The position numbers were made by a program, and so were the translations under genes. The notes under the pieces are model-generated. The model saw only the letters and a list, made by a program, of their open reading frames with translations. It did no database searches and was not told where the DNA came from. A stretch of DNA of 15,046 bases from Chalciporus piperatus (Eukaryota; Basidiomycota; Agaricomycetes; Boletales; Boletaceae): positions 1 to 15,046 of the forward strand of contig JBBPTG010000415.1 in the NCBI GenBank assembly GCA_038093975.1. The letters are read 5' to 3'. Every line of letters begins with the position of its first letter. Position 1 is the first letter of the stretch. Positions 6,086 through 15,019 of the stretch are shown here, piece after piece.

Positions 6086-9000
6086 ATGAACGGTAGATCG
6101 TCCACACAACAAGGTAACACAGGAATAATATCGAAATGGACAGATGTCCACCGAACCGTCCGCCAAAAACAAATTGGGATACTCTGTCTACAGGAAACCC
6201 ATCTCGAGCAAAACCACATAGACACAATACACAATCTGTTTGGACGACGAATAGAAGTCCACAACTCCGCGTACCCCAACAACCCAAGCGGATCGGCAGG
6301 AGTTGCCTTCGTCATAAATAAAGAGAAACTAAAAACGGACCATGTAGAAACACTAGAAATAATACCAGGGAGAGCAATGCTACTAACGGTAAAATGGCAC
6401 AATGAGAATAAACTACGAATCCTAAACACATACGCCCCCAACGCACAGAACACCCACCAAAACTTTTGGACAGAAATCAGACGAAGACTGACAGACCTCA
6501 ATGTAGGGAACATAGACATCCTACTAGGAGACTTTAATATCATCGAAGATATGATAGACAGATCGCCGGCACGGAACGACGATTTTGCAGGGGTGGAAGC
6601 CCTAAAAACCTTCCGCGAAGCGTACCAACTCAGAGATCAATGGAGACACGACAACCCAAATACCAGGAGCTTCACTTTCACCAGCAATACTCACTCCATG
6701 TCACGATTAGACAGAATATACGCCAACCGGGCCCTCGAAAAATCCCTCTACAACTGGGAAACCACAGACACGCAGATCTACTCGGACCACAAAATGGTCC
6801 TCACAAGACTCATCCCACCACGAACGCCGTACATCGGAGCAGGTAGATGGACCCTACCCCTCTCATTAACAACAAACGAAGAACTGATGAACGAAATAAC
6901 AAAGATCGGAATCGATCTCCAAAAAGAACTAAGAACACAGAACGAACAACCTACAGCCCCCCAAGTACTATGGACAGCCTTCAAATACGATGTAACCAAA
7001 CTAGCGAAACGACTCGGTAAGATACAATTAGCAAAAATGACGAAGAAGATAGAAACACTCAAAAAAGACATCGTAACGCTTGAACAGAGTCCAGACCTAG
7101 ATACAACACAAGACCAGAGAACGAACCTGGCACTACTACAACACGAGCTACAACACATAGAACAAAAACGAAATAAGAATGCCAGAGCGAAAGCCCAAGC
7201 ACAATGGCAAGAAAAAGGTGAGAAGATCAACAAATACTGGATGAAAACAAATAACCCACGACGCCCGAGAGATATAATCTACTCGCTCTTCAACCCAACG
7301 AAAGATGGCCTGACAAGCAAATCATCGGAAATGGCCGAAATCGCGCAGAAATACCACAACGAACTACAGTCAGCTAACATACTAGACCCTGAAGACCCAG
7401 AACGCCAAAACGCCCAGGCAGACGTCCTCGCACAGATACCGGAATCACAAAAATTCAATGACCCTAACTCCGACCTACACAATCTTATAACAGAGGAACA
7501 AGTAATCAACGCGCTAAACGCTTCCAAAAATGGAACCGCAACTGGCCTAGACGGACTACCGTACGAACTATGGAAGGCTCTACATGACCGCCACTTAAAA
7601 CTTAAGAAACTACAAAAACCTTCATTCAACGTCATAGAATGTCTAACAGTAATCTATAATAATATACAAACATTCGGAACAGATCCCACAGCAAATTTCT
7701 CTATAGGGTGGATGTGCCCGCTCTACAAAAAGAAAGACAGGACAAAAATTGAGAACTACCGCCCAATAACACTATTGAACACAGACTACAAAATCATGAC
7801 GAAGGCACTAGCGACTCAGCTAGCGAAACACGCATGCTCGCTAATTCACCCAGACCAAACAGGATTTATCCCGACAAGATCCATCTTTGACCCGATAAAA
7901 CTAGCGGAAACAATGTGCGCTTACGCTGACTACATGGAAGAAGATGGCGCAATAGTAGCCCTGGACCAAGAAAAAGCATACGATAAAATCGACCATAAGT
8001 ACCTCATAACGACGCTGAAAACATTCCGCCTACCAGAACGTTTCGTAAAAACAGTAGAAACACTCTATAAAAATGCATACACCGGCGTAATGATAAACGG
8101 AGTCCTAAGCAAAACATACCAAGTAACTAGAGGAGTCCGACAAGGGGACCCTCTATCCTGCCTACTGTTTGACCTGGCAATAGAACCACTGGCCGCCTCA
8201 ATCAGAAACTCAGCAGAGCTGGAAGGATTTTCGATCCCGAACCAGGAGACAAAGATAATAGTAAACCTATATGCAGACGACACGACAGTATACCTGTCAA
8301 GCTCAGACAAATATTCAACCCTCGAGGAGATCCTAACAAAATGGTGTAGAGCATCCGGAGCGAAATTCAATCTAGAAAAAACAGAGATCATCCCAATCGG
8401 AACAAGACGACACCGAGAACGAGTCGTAGAGACAAGGAAACTACACCCAAATGAACCGTCACTAGCAAACGGAATAAGGATAGCGAAGGACGGCCAACAA
8501 ACGAGAATACTAGGCGCCTGGATCGGAAACGATATAGAACAAGCACACCCATGGACAACGGTAACTGATAAAATCAAAGACACACTGGACAAATGGGCGA
8601 TGGCAAAACCCACACTAGATGCAAAACGACTTCTGATACAGATGGTAGTCGGCGGTATGACACAATTCCTAACAAAAGCACAAGGAATGCCACGAACAGT
8701 TCTAAAAACGATCATAAGATACGTCAGAGAATTCCTATGGGATGGAAGTCAAACCCCACCAGGAATGGGCCTAGAACAACTAATGAAACCAAGGAACAAA
8801 GGAGGTATAGACCTTATAAACCTCGAGATGAGAAACCAAGCGATTGAACTAACATGGCTGAAAACATACCTTAACCTCTCCGGCCCGAGACCTACGTGGG
8901 CTTTCGTGGTAGACACAATAATCAACTGCGTACAAAAGAACGGAATAACAAATCCAAAAGAAATAAATACCTTCCTGACAACGCTACGACCATCTGGAAG

Positions 9001-10903
9001 GAATCGCCGAGACGGAAAACAGATACCAAGACCGGTAGTCACACTGATACAAACAGCAAAGAAGCACAACCTGACTTTCGCCCCACAAAAACTATCAAAA
9101 GCGCTAAAGAGGAAACTACCGGCATGGCACCACATAGGAGCCCCCCCGAACCAATACCATAAAGGCAAGTCAGCCTGCCTTAGGAATAACCACAAAGCCG
9201 TCTACGTAAAGGACCTAGTGAAGATAAGCAGGAGAGTAAACAGACACGACACAAAACATATGCCACTGACCACATGTCAATGCCGACATTGTCGAGCTGA
9301 CCGAACGATCGGGTGCCAGAACCCCCACAAATGTGCCACAGTAGCAAAGAACATAATTGGAGTCCTACCTGAAAAATACGACCCGTATGATGGACCGCCC
9401 AAAGATCATCTAACCCTAACTCACAGAAGGAAAGAAAAGAATCAAAGCGCCAGAGTAGACAAAGGAGACGAAATAACCTTCGACCCGACCATTACAGCCC
9501 GCGGGACACTAGACGAGTGCTTCCGCGTCATGGCAAGAAACACAACAACCCCCTTAGAACCGGCACGACGGATACAGACACCTAGATTAGAACAAGGACA
9601 AAGAATAGATCCACTGACAGTGTACACCGATGGATCATGCCTACGAAATGGCAAGCTAGATGCGACATGCGGAGGAGGAGTGTGGTTCGGAGATGACCAC
9701 CCCTTAAACAAAGCAATAAGAGTACCGGGCACACAACAATCGAACCAAACCGGAGAGATAGCGGCAATAACAGTAGCACTGCAACTAGTAGACCCAACGA
9801 TACCGATAACGATAATAACAGACTCACGATATGCAATGGACGGCCTAACGGTACACCTAAAAAGCTGGGAAGACAAAGGATGGACAAATGTGAGCAACCA
9901 CGACTGGTTCGAAGCAGCCGCATACCAGCTAAGAAGAAGAGCCGCACCAACAAACTTCAAATGGACCAAAGGCCATGCTGGCACGGATGGAAACGAACAA
10001 GCCGATAGACTAGCAGATCAAGGAGCCAGGAAAGACATACCGGACGACATAAACCTATCAGTACCTGAAAACTTCAAAGCAGACGGAATCCGGCTATCCA
10101 CACTCACACAGAAGACGGCATACAAAGCCCTAAATGAATCAAAGCAACCACCATATACCAGACAAACGCTAATGAACCTAGATATCACACGATATGCGAT
10201 CAAAGACATGACCAAAGCAACGGAAACAGATGAAACAATATGGACAAAGATCCGCAACGCCGACATACGACGTCCAATACAAACATTCTTATACAGAGCG
10301 ATGACAGGCTCCCTAAGAATCGGAGAATTCTGGGAAAAGATACCAAACTTAGAGAACAGAGCAAAATGCCCACAGTGCAACGACTACACGGAATCCCTCG
10401 AACACATCCAAACGGAATGCTCAAACCCAGAACGGAAACTAATATGGGAACTCACCAAAAAACTATGGCCAGAAGCAAACGACGACTGGGACCCCCCAAC
10501 GATCGGCCAAATCCTAGGATGTGGCTGCATAGCACCGACACATAATGAAGAGAACAAACCAACGGCGAAGGAGCGAGGAGAGGCACGCCTTAAACGAATA
10601 CTAACATCCGAATCAGCACACCTAATATGGGTTTTAAGATGCGAGAAAGTAATCGGAGGCACACAACACACAGCCAACGCAACAAGAACAAGGTGGTTAA
10701 ATAAAATAACAAGCCGACTAGATATCGACCGAAGACTGGCAAAATCAAAAAGAATCCCCGCCTACACGAACAAGGTAATAAACACGTGGACCAACATACT
10801 ACAAATCCCCAACTCCCAATCACACGATTGGGCTACAAATCTTGAGGTTTTAGTGGGTATTAACCTATCAAGGTCCCCTGCAGATACCGGGGATACCGGA
10901 TAG
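6086..10903 (+). CDS. LINE ORF2: endonuclease, reverse transcriptase, RNase H
   Basis: The 1605-residue protein nicks target DNA and copies element RNA onto the nick. From the ATG at 6086, the APE-type endonuclease spans about 1-240: E37 in 'LQETH', 'TYAPNA' 115-120, GDFN 148-151, D209 and SDH 233-235. A charged, probably coiled linker follows (about 315-385). Reverse transcriptase spans about 480-760, with D627 in 'ALDQEKAYDKID', 'RQGDPLS' 685-691 and YADD 729-732. A Cys cluster lies at 1064-1083. RNase H spans about 1178-1315, with D1182, E1224, D1246, H1297 and D1307. A C-terminal knuckle is C1428-X2-C1431-X8-H1440-X4-C1445. All expected catalytic residues after the ATG are present. The frame is open back to 5831 without an ATG, and the Asn of 'LLATLNMNGR', probably catalytic, lies one codon before this ATG, so the true product likely starts upstream. 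Confidence 0.93.
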   Translation: MNGRSSTQQGNTGIISKWTDVHRTVRQKQIGILCLQETHLEQNHIDTIHNLFGRRIEVHNSAYPNNPSGSAGVAFVINKEKLKTDHVETLEIIPGRAMLLTVKWHNENKLRILNTYAPNAQNTHQNFWTEIRRRLTDLNVGNIDILLGDFNIIEDMIDRSPARNDDFAGVEALKTFREAYQLRDQWRHDNPNTRSFTFTSNTHSMSRLDRIYANRALEKSLYNWETTDTQIYSDHKMVLTRLIPPRTPYIGAGRWTLPLSLTTNEELMNEITKIGIDLQKELRTQNEQPTAPQVLWTAFKYDVTKLAKRLGKIQLAKMTKKIETLKKDIVTLEQSPDLDTTQDQRTNLALLQHELQHIEQKRNKNARAKAQAQWQEKGEKINKYWMKTNNPRRPRDIIYSLFNPTKDGLTSKSSEMAEIAQKYHNELQSANILDPEDPERQNAQADVLAQIPESQKFNDPNSDLHNLITEEQVINALNASKNGTATGLDGLPYELWKALHDRHLKLKKLQKPSFNVIECLTVIYNNIQTFGTDPTANFSIGWMCPLYKKKDRTKIENYRPITLLNTDYKIMTKALATQLAKHACSLIHPDQTGFIPTRSIFDPIKLAETMCAYADYMEEDGAIVALDQEKAYDKIDHKYLITTLKTFRLPERFVKTVETLYKNAYTGVMINGVLSKTYQVTRGVRQGDPLSCLLFDLAIEPLAASIRNSAELEGFSIPNQETKIIVNLYADDTTVYLSSSDKYSTLEEILTKWCRASGAKFNLEKTEIIPIGTRRHRERVVETRKLHPNEPSLANGIRIAKDGQQTRILGAWIGNDIEQAHPWTTVTDKIKDTLDKWAMAKPTLDAKRLLIQMVVGGMTQFLTKAQGMPRTVLKTIIRYVREFLWDGSQTPPGMGLEQLMKPRNKGGIDLINLEMRNQAIELTWLKTYLNLSGPRPTWAFVVDTIINCVQKNGITNPKEINTFLTTLRPSGRNRRDGKQIPRPVVTLIQTAKKHNLTFAPQKLSKALKRKLPAWHHIGAPPNQYHKGKSACLRNNHKAVYVKDLVKISRRVNRHDTKHMPLTTCQCRHCRADRTIGCQNPHKCATVAKNIIGVLPEKYDPYDGPPKDHLTLTHRRKEKNQSARVDKGDEITFDPTITARGTLDECFRVMARNTTTPLEPARRIQTPRLEQGQRIDPLTVYTDGSCLRNGKLDATCGGGVWFGDDHPLNKAIRVPGTQQSNQTGEIAAITVALQLVDPTIPITIITDSRYAMDGLTVHLKSWEDKGWTNVSNHDWFEAAAYQLRRRAAPTNFKWTKGHAGTDGNEQADRLADQGARKDIPDDINLSVPENFKADGIRLSTLTQKTAYKALNESKQPPYTRQTLMNLDITRYAIKDMTKATETDETIWTKIRNADIRRPIQTFLYRAMTGSLRIGEFWEKIPNLENRAKCPQCNDYTESLEHIQTECSNPERKLIWELTKKLWPEANDDWDPPTIGQILGCGCIAPTHNEENKPTAKERGEARLKRILTSESAHLIWVLRCEKVIGGTQHTANATRTRWLNKITSRLDIDRRLAKSKRIPAYTNKVINTWTNILQIPNSQSHDWATNLEVLVGINLSRSPADTGDTG

Positions 10904-10947
10904 CTTACGGAGCCCCACACCCCCTGTTCAGACAGGGCGTGCGTAAG
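10904..10947 (+). other. 3'UTR stem-loop directly after the ORF2 stop
   Basis: The outer stem is CTTACG (10904-10909) with CGTAAG (10942-10947). The inner stems are CAC (10918-10920) with GTG (10939-10941) and CCCTG (10922-10926) with CAGGG (10933-10937), closed by the loop TTCAGA. There is one C-C mismatch and an 8-base bulge on the 5' side only, giving 14 base pairs. Some LINE reverse transcriptases recognise a 3' stem-loop of their own RNA, which is the likely role here. Confidence 0.6.
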
Positions 10948-11042
10948 AGCATTTTCCCTCGGACCGGACGTCCCCGACGCCCGCCTTAGTGTATTGAGTA
11001 GAACTAGACTTGTCAGTTGCTACCCAATAATAACACTTGTCC

Positions 11043-11065
11043 AAAAAAAAAAAAAAAAAAAAAAA
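11043..11065 (+). other. LINE poly(A) tail, 23 A's
   Basis: An uninterrupted run of 23 A's ends the LINE and marks its 3' junction with host DNA, which resumes at 11066. A pure tract suggests little time for mutation since insertion. The matching target-site duplication should precede the LINE 5' end, which is not in this window. Confidence 0.85.
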
Positions 11066-11252
11066 GAAATTGCGGCCGAAATAGCAGTACAGTCCCTGTC
11101 TTCACAGATAATAATACGTTGTGGTTCAAGTGAAGTTCGTCCAAGTTGCAACCGGTGTCAAATACAACTCAGAACACGTGATTGGAACCCCGATAAAATC
11201 CATCCGGAGAAACGCAAAAACAGTGGAATACTTTTGTTGAATAACGAGCTAG
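11066..11252. other. Host 3' flank between LINE tail and RS-protein gene stop
   Basis: These 187 bases are probably the 3'UTR and downstream region of the minus-strand RS-protein gene. The LINE therefore sits tail to tail with that gene, just beyond its end, and leaves its coding sequence whole. The first bases after the A tract are one copy of the LINE's predicted target-site duplication. I see no gene here. Confidence 0.55.
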
Positions 11253-12245
11253 TTACTCATACGAAGAGTTCAAGAATTGAAGCAGGTTCTTTCTATTTGC
11301 ATCCATCTCTAAATCTCTCGCATCCTTGTGAACCTTCAGTTTAATCTAGCGGATTGTTCAGTCGGCTACATCATAGAGGTCGGTCGAAAGGGAATACCTT
11401 CTTTCCCGTCAGAACACTACGCTTCTCGTCCTTGTCCTTATCCCTCTTCTTATCATTGTCTCGCTTCTTCTTGCTACGTTCTTTGTCCTTGCGTTTGTCC
11501 TTGCGACTGTCCCTATCACGGCTATGCGAACGCGATCTGGAGCGATGACGGGCGTGGCTTCGTTCATATGATCGGGAACGTGACCTCGATCTGTGGCGGC
11601 CGCGCTTTGCATGACGCAGTGAATCAAGCGAAGATGAACTCGAATAACTATAACTGCGAGTGCGCTGTCCTCTTGGTGTCTATGAAGCAGTCATATGTGC
11701 ATCTTCTGAGGTCAGCGATCCGATAATCACGGTAGTTTCGTCAGACGTACAATGCCTCGGCTTCTTCCGCGAGTTTGCACCGCCGTATCTTCGCGCGAAC
11801 GAGCATTGTCCCATTCCTGAATATGCTCTAGCCTCCCAGTCTGTATCTCAGGCGAGGTCTTACCTTTTTGGGCTCCTCACCACGGTCTTCGTTGTGCTTT
11901 CTGGAGTGGTGATGACTTGGTGACCTAGAACGCTTGCGATCCCGGCGTCTGTATCCATCTTCCTCCGGTTGGCGTCCATGGCTACCCCGCTGGGGAGAAC
12001 GAGACCTGCTATCTCCCCTGTCTCGTGCTGGATGCGTTGCGCCCAGTGTGTTTTATATATGACATGAGTGTTTCAGCGTTGAATCGCCCCGAGTGACCAT
12101 GATGACAGGCGCAGCGTGGGGCAACCAGGAAAGAAACCGAAGTGAGCTGAAAGTAGGCAAATCCGGAGAAGGGACCCTCACCCTTTCGTCTATGATGATG
12201 CTCAGAACGATGCTTGGAACGTTCGTCTGGTAAATGCTCCGACAT
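11253..12245 (-). CDS. Small Ser/Arg-rich (RS) nuclear protein, probably splicing-related; five exons
   Basis: Proposed join: 12245-12182, 12027-11881, 11827-11751, 11679-11398, 11345-11253, giving 220 residues. All junctions are GT...AG and all phases match. Introns are 154, 53, 71 and 52 bases; donors include GTGAGG, GTACGT and GTATTC. The start reads 'MSEHLPDERSKHRSEHHHRR'. The middle is dominated by RS/SR dipeptides, then alternating Lys/Asp/Arg near residues 160-180. The C-terminus is a non-repetitive segment of about 35 residues beginning 'SVLTGKKIKLKVHKD' and ending 'LLQFLNSSYE', a tail I recall from basidiomycete predicted proteins without a firm name. RS domains mediate contacts among splicing factors, so a nuclear RNA-processing role is inferred. 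Intron 1 is the least certain: it is long, and its acceptor was chosen partly by phase. The LINE tail ends 187 bases past the stop. Confidence 0.75.
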
Positions 12246-12457
12246 CGTTGCGCGTCGTCAACCTGGTAGATGGGAGGAGGCAGAGGAGTGAGTCTTTGTT
12301 TGGCAACGCCTTTGGATCCAAATAACCGCTTGCGACACAGCCACATCTACAGTCAACCTCAACTCGAACTTCCATGACATAGTATCGAACTGATCATGAT
12401 GCATCCAAGAGCCAAGTTTATTTTCTCTGCAGATACAGATATCATTCATACACACTA

Positions 12458-12984
12458 CAAGTAACCTTCGCGATTGTCGCACATCGTACCTGTGAGTTTC
12501 CCACATTCGTGCAGACGGTATGATCCGAATCTATTAGTGGAGGGTGAACGACTGTCTTCATCCCGACCCTTGGGTCTGCCTACGGGAGACTATGATAATC
12601 GTATTCCTGCACTCGCACGGTACGACCTCAGTCCACGCAGTGCCGATGGAGTACATTGGGACTCGCGCATTCTGTCTTTGTTTGTGGCTTGGTAAGTAGG
12701 CATCCCCATTAGTGCGGATGTGCCCTAGCAACGAGAGGTAAGGTTCATGAAAACCTACCTCGGCGATTCCCTCTGAAACATGTCCCCACCGCGCAAGCTT
12801 GCAGAAGGGGATTCCCACCGAACATTCGCATCGGGCCAAAATTTCTTAACTAGGCGTTCTCTCGTCGTCGGTCGAATCCACTCTGCTCCAGACTCCCATC
12901 GTCCTCATGCATGGGCTCATACTTTCCAATATCAGCTCGCCCAGCCAATTGCCAATGATCATATTCAGGACGAATTGTGGCTAT
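12458..12984 (-). pseudogene. Possible decayed or mis-spliced coding fragments, unidentified
   Basis: Three minus-strand stretches look protein-like but lie in different frames. 12984-12850 reads '...EYDHWQLAGRADIGKYEP...' to a stop. About 12900-12758 reads '...RLVKKFWPDANVRWESPSA...' to a stop. 12724-12458 is open apart from a single TAG at 12590-12592. A GTAGGT donor after the second piece has no acceptor that gives both a normal intron length and a matching phase. A rival plus-strand reading at about 12474-12692 ends at a GTAAGT donor. I recognise no family. A relic gene on the minus strand, a real plus-strand exon, or chance are all possible. Confidence 0.25.
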
Positions 12985-13487
12985 TCAAAGTATACGGACG
13001 TCAGCGGCCGAAATTAACGTGAGATGAGGTCAGCAGGTGCACCAACCCTCCTGTGTCGCAGTGTAGCTCCAACATTTTTTGTATAACCTCTGCGGTTTTC
13101 ACGTCTCACTGTTAACTAGAATCCCTGCCAGCTTAAGGGGACACGTGTGGCATCTGGCTATACAGTGAGTCAAGGTACGAAAAAATGACATCGGTTGGTC
13201 TGATCATCTGATCGGGAGTATGTTTCTTCCTTTGTGCTGAGTTTTATAAGGAGGTGCCCTTTGTTGCCTCCTCGAGGCGGAGTGTTATAGTGGCGCTTAT
13301 CGTCGTCCAATCAGAACGCTCCGTTTGACGCACCATATCAAGGGACCCACACGGACTCACAAACGCCCATGGGTACGTGTTGCAGTTTTACTATACGCGG
13401 CGACACACGTCAAACACGAGGTGATCCTATGTATTCCTCAGGGCCCTTCAGACGCCCCAAGGGTGTTCTAGCGGGAACCCCTTCAAG

Positions 13488-13497
13488 GATATATAGG
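13488..13497 (+). promoter_or_regulatory. TATA-like box upstream of the F-box gene
   Basis: GATATATAGG lies about 120 bases before the proposed ATG at 13610, leaving room for a short 5'UTR. A pyrimidine-rich stretch with a T run follows at 13502-13510 and CT-rich sequence runs to about 13555, as is common before fungal start sites. The evidence is motif and position only. Confidence 0.4.
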
Positions 13498-13609
13498 ATA
13501 TGTTTTTTTTGGCCCCGCTAGACATCCCACTCTCGACACTCTCAAGTCTTTCGTTCGACGGTAAGGGGGTTTCACTGTGTTCCGTCCACTCCAACTGACA
13601 ACTCGTCAG

Positions 13610-15019
13610 ATGTTGGCCGTTCAAGGCTTTGATACCCAACGACACAGCGATCTCCCAGTTTTACCCGCTATTCAATTTTTGATGCGCCCTTTTTACATCC
13701 GACAATCTCCCTCTCCCATTCAGTTAACACCGACTGAAATCATGTCAAGCATATTCACTCTTGCATCAAACTCATTTCACGACGATCACGACTGTATCCT
13801 ACAACTAATCACCATCTCTCGCGTATGTAGACGATGGAGACAAATTTCCCTTTCGACAAGTTCTTTATGGACGACCATTCATCTATCACTTCCTCTATCA
13901 AAGACCCAACTAATGCGCACCATCGCTTGGATTCTTCGTTCCCGAAATCGCCCTCTTGACATCTACATGGACTTCCGTGATCCTTCCTGGGAGTGGGATG
14001 AAGAGACTCATCCATTTGGCTGGAAAGCCATGCAGAGCGTCATGCGCTTGCTCGCGCCACAAGCATCGCGTTGGCGCTCTGTAGAACTGCTCACGGATAC
14101 CTGGGCCCCAATCTTTGCGTTCCTATCCTATACCGTGCGCATCACCTCCGCGCCACTCCTTGAGACGATCAAGCTCTCGAGGTGTAACGAATACTTTGCG
14201 ACGCCGGGTCAGCGATTTCATCCCGCGAATATGTCCTTTCCTGTCCCATGGTTCGGGAGAGGAGCTGCCCTCTCGAATATCCGTCAACTGGCGCTCTCGG
14301 GCGTCCACGTCGACTGGTCAGCGTGTGGTTTTACGGGCCTCAAAGAGTTGGAGTTCAAGTACCACGCACAACACGTGATGCCCACTCTCTCGGACTTTCA
14401 GAGGATCCTGCGCGCCAATCCAGGGATCGAGAAACTCACCATCCTTGGGTGGGGTCCCCAGTTGGGCGGTGTGTCAGCCGACGATTCGCAGATCATCGAG
14501 CTCCCACAATTGAAGGCACTCGAGTTTGGGTTCATGGACGTAGACTACGCCATCGACCTTCTCTCGATGTTCGCTGCGCCTCAACTCCAGGACCTCACCA
14601 TCGAAGATGTCGCATTCGGGATGCTTCTCCCCGTGCGTCTGGATTGTACCCGCCTCCTCGATCGCCTCGTGGGCATCAGTGAGAGCGATCCGCCATGCAT
14701 CCCACTCCCCTCTCTTCTTCGGCTCTCCATGCGAGGAATCCAAGCGGCGAATGCCTCGCTCCAGCGTCTGGTTTGCTGTCTACGCTCTGTCGAGTCGTTC
14801 TCCCTCGATAACATCGAAGCTGCACCGCTATCGGCGCTCTGTTTTGCGCTACACGCGTGCCCCCGTCTTTCAGTGTTGACACTGAAGGACATCGAGCCTT
14901 CTTCAGCCGCACTGGTCCTGGAGTCGAACAAACTCCCGGCCCGTCTTCGCATATTCCTCGACATGGATGAGGATTCACTCGAGGGAGATGACGCTGTCTC
15001 AGAGACTGTCGGCGTTTGA
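13610..15019 (+). CDS. F-box domain protein with leucine-rich C-terminal region
   Basis: A single uninterrupted frame of 469 residues runs from the first ATG (13610) to TGA at 15017-15019. The frame opens slightly earlier, but that part begins with GTG and follows TAA at 13562-13564, so I chose the ATG. The F-box lies at about residues 38-92: 'IQLTPTEIMSSIFTLA', then 'ISRVCRRWRQISLSTSSLWT', the usual pattern of Agaricomycete F-box proteins. The rest is irregular Leu-rich repeats ('LKELEFKY', 'IEKLTILGWG', 'LKALEFGF', 'LQDLTIEDV'), expected to bind a substrate. F-box proteins join the SCF ubiquitin ligase through Skp1. Many family members have a coiled N-terminal segment before the F-box; here it is missing, so an upstream exon may exist. 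The end is acidic. The substrate cannot be told from the sequence. Confidence 0.85.
   Translation: MLAVQGFDTQRHSDLPVLPAIQFLMRPFYIRQSPSPIQLTPTEIMSSIFTLASNSFHDDHDCILQLITISRVCRRWRQISLSTSSLWTTIHLSLPLSKTQLMRTIAWILRSRNRPLDIYMDFRDPSWEWDEETHPFGWKAMQSVMRLLAPQASRWRSVELLTDTWAPIFAFLSYTVRITSAPLLETIKLSRCNEYFATPGQRFHPANMSFPVPWFGRGAALSNIRQLALSGVHVDWSACGFTGLKELEFKYHAQHVMPTLSDFQRILRANPGIEKLTILGWGPQLGGVSADDSQIIELPQLKALEFGFMDVDYAIDLLSMFAAPQLQDLTIEDVAFGMLLPVRLDCTRLLDRLVGISESDPPCIPLPSLLRLSMRGIQAANASLQRLVCCLRSVESFSLDNIEAAPLSALCFALHACPRLSVLTLKDIEPSSAALVLESNKLPARLRIFLDMDEDSLEGDDAVSETVGV

Larger units (their letters stand above)
4222..11065 (+). mobile_element. Non-LTR retrotransposon (LINE) with ORF1, ORF2 and poly(A) tail, 5' end separated by copia insertion
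   Basis: The order is ORF1 with a CCHC knuckle, linker, ORF2 with APE-type endonuclease, RT, RNase H and a C-terminal CCHC, then a 3'UTR ending in 23 A's and no LTRs. An RNase H domain in ORF2 is usual for the fungal Tad1 clade and its relatives in the I group, so I place it there provisionally. The coding strand is visibly rich in A and C and poor in T, unlike the flanking host sequence. Both frames are unbroken, so the copy was probably functional until the copia element landed in ORF1. Confidence 0.92.
12246..13609. other. Divergent intergenic region between RS-protein and F-box genes
   Basis: The two host genes face away from each other, so this region should contain both promoters and 5'UTRs. 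It holds ambiguous short frames (12458-12984, listed separately), a CACGTG box near 13142, a TTTTATAAGG stretch near 13244, a GCCTC/GAGGC hairpin near 13270, and a TATA-like box near 13490. From 13023 to 13480 I see no coding evidence on either strand. Confidence 0.5.

Noticed and set aside
6022..10823. Long minus-strand frames opposite ORF2, up to 216 residues
   Set aside because: They follow from the T-poor, A/C-rich sense strand, are rich in Ser, Phe, Leu and Cys, and oppose an ORF2 with intact catalytic motifs.
11409..11627. Separate minus-strand 72-residue protein and the plus-strand frames 11328-11726
   Set aside because: They lie over exon 4 of the RS-protein gene in other frames; the exon's RS repeats and splice phases explain the sequence.
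11680..11863. One 184-base intron in the RS gene using the GTAAGA donor at 11863
   Set aside because: That model loses the protein-like 'HIQEWDNARSRED' exon; two introns of 53 and 71 bases with matching phases fit better.
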